Assembly (NCBI RefSeq): GCF_014636935.1 | Contig: NZ_BMES01000002.1 | Span: forward strand, 310,001-374,000 | DNA from: Alsobacter metallidurans | GTDB taxonomy: Bacteria; Pseudomonadota; Alphaproteobacteria; Rhizobiales; Beijerinckiaceae | Length of the DNA: 64,000 nucleotides | Direction of reading: 5' to 3' | Part shown: positions 57,844 to 64,000 of the stretch, piece after piece | How positions within the stretch are numbered: position 1 is the first letter of the stretch | Layout of the letters: each line of letters begins with the position of its first letter | Program-made: the position numbers and the translations under genes | The notes under the pieces: generated by a model | Databases searched by the model: none | What the model saw: the letters and a program-made list of their open reading frames with translations, nothing else | Told to the model about the DNA's origin: nothing

Positions 57844-58857
57844 TCAGTGCCCCGGCGCCCAGCCGGTGAACTGCAGCACGCCGGCCACGATCACCACCAT
57901 GGCGAGCGAAATCGGCAGGAACACCTTCCAGCCAAGGCGCATCAACTGGTCGTACCGGTAGCGAGGCACGAACGCCTTCACCATGGCGATCAGGAAGAAC
58001 ATGAACGATGCTTTGAGCACGAACCAGATCACGCCCGGGATCCAGGTGAAGGGCGCGAACGGGATCGGCGACAGCCAGCCTCCAAGGAACAGGATCGTCA
58101 TCAGCGCGCACATGGTCATGATGGCCACGTACTCGCCCAGCATGAACAGCAGGTACGGCGTCGACGAATACTCGACCATGAAGCCGGCCACGAGCTCGGA
58201 CTCGGCTTCCACCAGGTCGAAAGGCGGCCGGTTCGTCTCGGCCATCGCCGAGATAAAGAAGATCACGAACATCGGCAGCAGCGGCAGCCAGTACCAGCCG
58301 AACAGGCCCGCGCGGGTGTCCTGCGCGTTGACGATGTCGGTGAGGTTCAGCGACCCGACGCAGAGCAGCACCGTGATGATCACGAAGCCGATCGAGACCT
58401 CGTAGGACACCATCTGGGCCGCCGAGCGCAACGCCGACAGGAACGGGTACTTCGAGTTCGACGCCCAGCCGCCCATGATGACGCCGTAGACGCCCAGCGA
58501 CGAGATCGCGAAGAGGTAGAGGATGCCGACATTGATGTCGGCCAGCGCCCAGCCGTCGCTGAGCGGGATCACGGCCCAGGCCGAGAGCGCCAGCAGCGTG
58601 GTGACGAACGGCGCCAGGAGGAAAATGCCCTTGTTGGCGCCGGACGGGATCACCGGCTCCTTCAGGGCGAACTTCAGCAGGTCCGCGAAGGACTGCATCA
58701 ACCCCCAGGGACCCACCACGTTGGGACCGCGCCGCAGCTGCACGGCCGCCCAGACCTTGCGGTCGCCATAAAGCGCGAAGGCGATGAACACCAGGAGGCA
58801 AACGATGAGCAAGAGGCTCTTGCCCAGCATCAGCAGCACGGAAAGGAAGAGATCCAT
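57844..58857 (-). CDS. nuoH: NADH-quinone oxidoreductase subunit H
   Basis: The protein is 337 residues from ATG 58857 (AGGA upstream). It contains [57 protein letters not shown] and VRYRYDQLM-like [13 protein letters not shown]. NuoH forms much of the quinone-binding chamber with NuoB and NuoD. Confidence 0.96.
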   Translation of the reverse strand: MDLFLSVLLMLGKSLLLIVCLLVFIAFALYGDRKVWAAVQLRRGPNVVGPWGLMQSFADLLKFALKEPVIPSGANKGIFLLAPFVTTLLALSAWAVIPLSDGWALADINVGILYLFAISSLGVYGVIMGGWASNSKYPFLSALRSAAQMVSYEVSIGFVIITVLLCVGSLNLTDIVNAQDTRAGLFGWYWLPLLPMFVIFFISAMAETNRPPFDLVEAESELVAGFMVEYSSTPYLLFMLGEYVAIMTMCALMTILFLGGWLSPIPFAPFTWIPGVIWFVLKASFMFFLIAMVKAFVPRYRYDQLMRLGWKVFLPISLAMVVIVAGVLQFTGWAPGH

Positions 58858-58868
58858 CGTCCTGTTCC

Positions 58869-60947
58869 TTACTCGGCCGCGACGGCGACGCCGCCCTGAG
58901 CCAGCGCCGAGCACTCGGCCATCACGGCCGACGCGCGCGCGATCGGATTGGTGAGATAGAGGTCCGTCACGGCGCGGCGGAACGGCGCCTTGTCGGTCGT
59001 CCCGGCGGCGTTCGCCAGCCCGGACAGTCCGGCGAAATCCGCCGGCGTGATGCGGTCGATGGCGGCCATGTGCGGGTAGTCGGCAAAAAGCTTCGCCCGC
59101 AGTTGCGGCAGCGAGTCGAACGGCAGGCGCTGGCCGAGCACGTCCGACAGGGCGCGCAGGATGGCCCAGTCTTCCTTGGCGTCGCCAAGGGGGAAGCTCG
59201 CGCGGGCGCCGAGCTGAACCCGGCCTTCGGTGTTGACGTATGTCCCGCTCTTTTCCGTGTAGGCCGCGCCCGGCAGGATCACGTCGGCGCGATGCGCGCC
59301 GCGATCGCCATGCGTGCCCTGGTAGATCACGAACGCGCCCGGGGCGACGTCGATCTCGTCCGCGCCGAGCAGGAAGGCGACGTCGAGCGCGCCAGGAGCC
59401 GCCATCGCAAGAGCGTCGAGGCTGCCGTCACCCGGCACGAGGCCGAGATCGAGCGCGCCGACGCGGGCGGCGGCCGTGTGGAGCACGCTGAAGCCGTTCC
59501 ATTCGGCCGTGACAGCGCCCACCGCCTGCGCCAGCTTAGCGGCGAGCGCCAGGATGGCCTCGCCGTCCGGACGCATCAACGCGCCCTGCCCGACGATGAT
59601 CAGCGGCTTCTTGGCGTTTTTCAGCGCGTCCGCGAAGCCGACCGAGCCGTCGAGCACGCCTGCCAGCGTCTCGGCGCCGGCGCCGAGCACCTGCACGTCA
59701 TAGGTGAGGTCGACCGGCTCGCCGATCAGCCCGACCGGCAGCGGCGCCATGCGCCAGCGCTTGCGGATTCGGGCGTTGAGCACCGGCGCCTCGCGCCGCG
59801 GATCCGTGCCGACCAGCAGAACCGCGTCCGCCTCCTCGATGCCCATCACGGTGCTGTTGAACAGGTAGGACGCGCGCCCGAACTTCGGGTGCAGCTTGGT
59901 CCCGTCCTGCCGGCCGTCGATGTTGGCGACGCCCAGCGAGGCGGCGAGCAGCTTCAGCGCGTACATCTCCTCAACGGAGGCGAGATCGCCCGCGATGAAG
60001 CCGACGCGCTTGGGATCGGCGCCCTTCAGCCTGGCCGCGACGGCCTGGAAGGCCTCGCCCCAGGACGCCGGCCGCAACTGGCCGTTGACCCGCACATAGG
60101 GCTTGTCGAGGCGCTGCGTCTTCAGGCCGTCCCAGATGAAGCGGGTCTTGTCGGAGATCCACTCCTCGTTCACGGCCTCGTTGAGCCGCGGCAGGATGCG
60201 CATGACCTCGCGGCCGCGCGCGTCGACCCGGATGGCCGAGCCGAGCGCGTCCATGACGTCGATGGACTCGGTCTTGGACAGCTCCCACGGCCGGGCCTTG
60301 AAGGCGTAGGGCTTGGACGTCAGCGCGCCAACCGGGCAAAGATCGATGACGTTGCCCTGCAATTCGGACTGCATGGCGCTTTCGAGGTAGGAGGTGATCT
60401 CCATGTCCTCGCCGCGGCCGATGGCGCCGAGATCCGGTACGCCCGCGACCTCGGTGGAGAAGCGGACGCAGCGCGTGCACTGGATGCAGCGGTTCATCTG
60501 CGTCTTTACGAGCGGGCCGATATACTTATCCTCGACCGCGCGCTTGTTCTCGGCGAAACGGGACGTGTCGACGCCGTAGGCCATCGCCTGGTCCTGCAGG
60601 TCGCACTCGCCGCCCTGGTCGCAGATCGGGCAATCCAGCGGGTGGTTGATGAGGAGGAACTCCATCACCCCCTCGCGCGCCTTCTTCACCATCGGCGACT
60701 TCGTGGAGATCACTGGCGGCTCGCCGTTCGGGCCCGGCCGGCAGTCGCGCACGGCCCAGGCGCACGACGCGACAGGCTTCGGCCCGCCCTTCACCTCGAC
60801 GAGGCACATGCGGCAGTTGCCGGCGATCGAGAGCCGCTCATGGAAGCAGAAGCGCGGGATCTCGGCGCCGGCTTCCTCGCACGCCTGCAACAGCGTGTAC
60901 TCAGCCGGAACGTCGAGCTCGATGCCGTCGACGATGATCTTGGTCAT
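58869..60947 (-). CDS. nuoG: NADH-quinone oxidoreductase subunit G
   Basis: The protein is 692 residues from ATG 60947; the frame continues upstream only as antisense of nuoF. An N-terminal [2Fe-2S] domain ([15 protein letters not shown]) leads to the His-Cys-ligated cluster region ([18 protein letters not shown]) and a [4Fe-4S] ([10 protein letters not shown]). A molybdopterin-oxidoreductase-like C-terminal domain follows. The protein conducts electrons from NuoF/E to NuoI. Confidence 0.95.
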   Translation of the reverse strand: MTKIIVDGIELDVPAEYTLLQACEEAGAEIPRFCFHERLSIAGNCRMCLVEVKGGPKPVASCAWAVRDCRPGPNGEPPVISTKSPMVKKAREGVMEFLLINHPLDCPICDQGGECDLQDQAMAYGVDTSRFAENKRAVEDKYIGPLVKTQMNRCIQCTRCVRFSTEVAGVPDLGAIGRGEDMEITSYLESAMQSELQGNVIDLCPVGALTSKPYAFKARPWELSKTESIDVMDALGSAIRVDARGREVMRILPRLNEAVNEEWISDKTRFIWDGLKTQRLDKPYVRVNGQLRPASWGEAFQAVAARLKGADPKRVGFIAGDLASVEEMYALKLLAASLGVANIDGRQDGTKLHPKFGRASYLFNSTVMGIEEADAVLLVGTDPRREAPVLNARIRKRWRMAPLPVGLIGEPVDLTYDVQVLGAGAETLAGVLDGSVGFADALKNAKKPLIIVGQGALMRPDGEAILALAAKLAQAVGAVTAEWNGFSVLHTAAARVGALDLGLVPGDGSLDALAMAAPGALDVAFLLGADEIDVAPGAFVIYQGTHGDRGAHRADVILPGAAYTEKSGTYVNTEGRVQLGARASFPLGDAKEDWAILRALSDVLGQRLPFDSLPQLRAKLFADYPHMAAIDRITPADFAGLSGLANAAGTTDKAPFRRAVTDLYLTNPIARASAVMAECSALAQGGVAVAAE

Positions 60948-60961
60948 CGATGCACTCTTTC

Positions 60962-62272
<1,311 letters not shown>

Positions 62273-62278
62273 GTCCGC

Positions 62279-63277
62279 TCACCCCTTCGCCGGTTCGTCG
62301 CCGGCGGGCTTCTTGGCGTCGCCCTGGTTCGGGTTGGCCGTGTACGACGACGCCTTGTCGAGCGTGGGCGCTTTCGGGCGCGTCGACGTTGGCTCGTCGG
62401 AGGTCGACTTGGTGGCGTCGCCGGCCTTGGCCTTGTCGGCGGGAGACACCGCGTCCTTGCCTTCGGCGACCCGATGCGCCGGCGTGTCCGTCACGTTGCG
62501 ACCAGCCGTGTCGTCGCTGGGCTTGCCGGGCTTCGGGTTGGCGGCGGCTTCCGCCGCGATCGCCTGGTCGGAAGCAGCCTTCTTTTCGGCGGCGTCCTTT
62601 TCGGCGGCGGCCGCCTTGGCCTTCGCCTCTTCTTCCTCGAAGCGCTTGCGCCACGCGCCCACGGCCGAGCCGTCATACAGCGCCGGATCGGTCAGCGTCG
62701 TCACGCCGCCCTCGGGCTCGGACGTGTGCCGGCTGTTCTGCGGACCCTTCTTCACGGGCCGGCCGGCGGCCAGATCGTCGAGCAGCTTGTTGAAGCTCTC
62801 GGGCGTCAGGTCCTCGTAGTAGTCGTTGTTGATCTGCACCATCGGGGCGTTGCAGCAGGCGCCAAGGCACTCGACCTCCAGCCAGGAGAACTGGCCGTCG
62901 GGGGTGACGTGGCGCTGGTCGCCGATGCGGTCGTGGCAGACCTTGATGATGTCCTCGGCCCCGCGCAGGCGGCACGGCGTCGTCCCGCACAGCTGGATGA
63001 AGTGCTTCCCGACCGGCTCCAGGTTGAACATCGTGTAGAAGGTCGCGACCTCGAGCACGCGGATATACGGCATGCCGAGCATCTGGCCGACATACTCGAT
63101 CGCCGCCTTGGAGATCCAGTAGTCGTGCTGCTCCTGCGCGCGCCACAGCAGCGGGATCACGGCCGAGGCCTGCCGGCCCTCCGGATACTTCGCGATCACG
63201 CCCTGCGCCCAAGCCAGGTTCTCCGGCGTGAAGGCGAAGCTCTCGGGCTGCTCTGCGGCTAGTCTTCTGACTGACAT
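62279..63277 (-). CDS. nuoE: NADH-quinone oxidoreductase subunit E with long charged C-terminal tail
   Basis: The first ~175 residues are a normal NuoE thioredoxin-like [2Fe-2S] domain (CGTTPCRLRGAEDI and ECLGACCNAPMVQINNDYYEDLTPE). The remaining ~155 residues carry an ALYDGSAVGAWRKRFEEEEAKAK segment and then a disordered Lys/Ala/Asp/Pro-rich tail (KAAAAEKDAAEKKAA, KPGKPSDD, DKAKAGDATKS). The protein is 332 residues against roughly 160-240 in many bacteria. The tail's function is unknown; comparable tails occur in Hyphomicrobiales. Confidence 0.95.
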   Translation of the reverse strand: MSVRRLAAEQPESFAFTPENLAWAQGVIAKYPEGRQASAVIPLLWRAQEQHDYWISKAAIEYVGQMLGMPYIRVLEVATFYTMFNLEPVGKHFIQLCGTTPCRLRGAEDIIKVCHDRIGDQRHVTPDGQFSWLEVECLGACCNAPMVQINNDYYEDLTPESFNKLLDDLAAGRPVKKGPQNSRHTSEPEGGVTTLTDPALYDGSAVGAWRKRFEEEEAKAKAAAAEKDAAEKKAASDQAIAAEAAANPKPGKPSDDTAGRNVTDTPAHRVAEGKDAVSPADKAKAGDATKSTSDEPTSTRPKAPTLDKASSYTANPNQGDAKKPAGDEPAKG

Positions 63278-63325
63278 GACGTCCTCATACCCGCACGAAC
63301 CGCGCGGCGGCGCGTGCGCAAACGA

Positions 63326-64000
63326 TCACCGATCCACCTCGCCGAACACGATGTCGAGCGATCCCAAAATCGCCGACACGTCGGCCAGCATGTGGCCGCG
63401 GTTCATGTGGTCCATGGCCTGGAGATGGGCGAAGCCCGGAGCGCGGATCTTGCAGCGATATGGCTTGTTGGTGCCGTCCGCCACCAGATAGACGCCGAAC
63501 TCGCCCTTGGGCGCCTCAACGGCGGCGTAGATCTCGCCCTCGGGCACCCGGAAGCCTTCGGTGTAGAGCTTGAAGTGATGGATCAGCGCTTCCATGGAGC
63601 GCTTCATCTCGCCGCGCTTGGGCGGCGCGATCTTGCCGTCCAGCGTCGCGATGGGCCCCTGCCCGGCCGGCTCGCGCAGCTTGGCGACGCACTGCTTCAT
63701 GATGCGCACGGACTGGCGCATCTCTTCCATGCGGATCACCTGGCGATCGTAGTTGTCGCCGTTGCGCCCGACCGGGATGTCGAACTCCATCTCCTCGTAG
63801 CACTCGTAGGGCTGCGCCTTGCGCAGGTCCCACGCGGCGCCCGAGCCGCGCACCATGACGCCCGAGAAGCCCCAGGCCCAGCACTCGTCCAGCGTGACGA
63901 CGCCGATGTCGACGTTGCGCTGCTTGAAGATGCGGTTGCCGATGAACAGCGCGTCGAGATCGTCGAGCACCTTCAGAAACGGATCGCAGAACGCCTCGAT
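63326..64000 (-). CDS. nuoD: NADH-quinone oxidoreductase subunit D (partial, N-terminus beyond window)
   Basis: The frame is open from the window end to the stop at 63326 and gives the C-terminal ~224 residues of NuoD. Examples are [71 protein letters not shown], and the ending DIVFGEVDR. NuoD lines the quinone pocket. The start lies outside the window. Confidence 0.96.
   Translation of the reverse strand: MEAFCDPFLKVLDDLDALFIGNRIFKQRNVDIGVVTLDECWAWGFSGVMVRGSGAAWDLRKAQPYECYEEMEFDIPVGRNGDNYDRQVIRMEEMRQSVRIMKQCVAKLREPAGQGPIATLDGKIAPPKRGEMKRSMEALIHHFKLYTEGFRVPEGEIYAAVEAPKGEFGVYLVADGTNKPYRCKIRAPGFAHLQAMDHMNRGHMLADVSAILGSLDIVFGEVDR

Overview
The window is a GC-rich chromosomal segment from an alphaproteobacterium, most likely of the order Hyphomicrobiales (Rhizobiales). 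This rests on gene content and order: an rlpA-dacA-tmk-holB-metG-tatD-MBL block, a complete-looking nuo operon followed by birA and an RNase J, a BA14K-type secreted protein, hspQ, and a BacA/SbmA-type ABC transporter. Genus cannot be assigned by eye.

Layout. 0-4.3 kb: a cell-envelope cluster with a caspase-fold protein whose catalytic His appears to be lost, a second DUF4384-type protein, and a convergent outer-membrane beta-barrel protein. 4.8-6.1 kb: a candidate non-specific nuclease followed by a peptidoglycan-amidase-fold protein. 6.3-7.7 kb: a decayed IS1182-type insertion sequence. 7.8-17.2 kb: a divergent uptake and catabolic locus. Leftward it encodes a peptide-type ABC substrate-binding protein, two permeases and a Gfo/Idh/MocA oxidoreductase. 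Rightward it encodes a ROK regulator, a gamma-glutamyltransferase-family enzyme and a double ATPase that completes the ABC transporter. A perfect short palindrome lies between the two arms.

17.2-23.0 kb: a gene-poor stretch, then a small integrative element next to tRNA-Ser(TGA). It carries a P4-type integrase, an unknown protein, an AlpA-type excisionase/regulator, an ADP-ribosyltransferase-like protein and a RepA/KaiC-like ATPase. The last gene is followed by a helically phased TTGGAA repeat array. 23.1-40.3 kb: housekeeping genes for cell wall, DNA replication, translation, ubiquinone-type hydroxylation, lipid A acylation, a CoA-ester lyase and an SbmA-like transporter. 40.4-47.7 kb: a LacI-controlled TRAP-transporter operon with a VOC protein, a RuBisCO-like protein and a DUF1537 acid-sugar kinase. 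This is a likely sugar-acid catabolic pathway of unknown substrate. 47.8-50.9 kb: a BA14K-like protein, RNase J and BirA. 50.9-64.0 kb: respiratory complex I genes nuoN to nuoD on the minus strand. They include an extra 81-residue membrane protein between nuoH and nuoI and a NuoE with a long charged tail; nuoD runs off the window.

The most unusual items are the RuBisCO-like/DUF1537/TRAP operon, the compact integrative element with its phased repeats and ART-like gene, the apparently inactive caspase with an EF-hand, and the nuclease-amidase pair. No CRISPR array, rRNA or recognisable riboswitch was seen.
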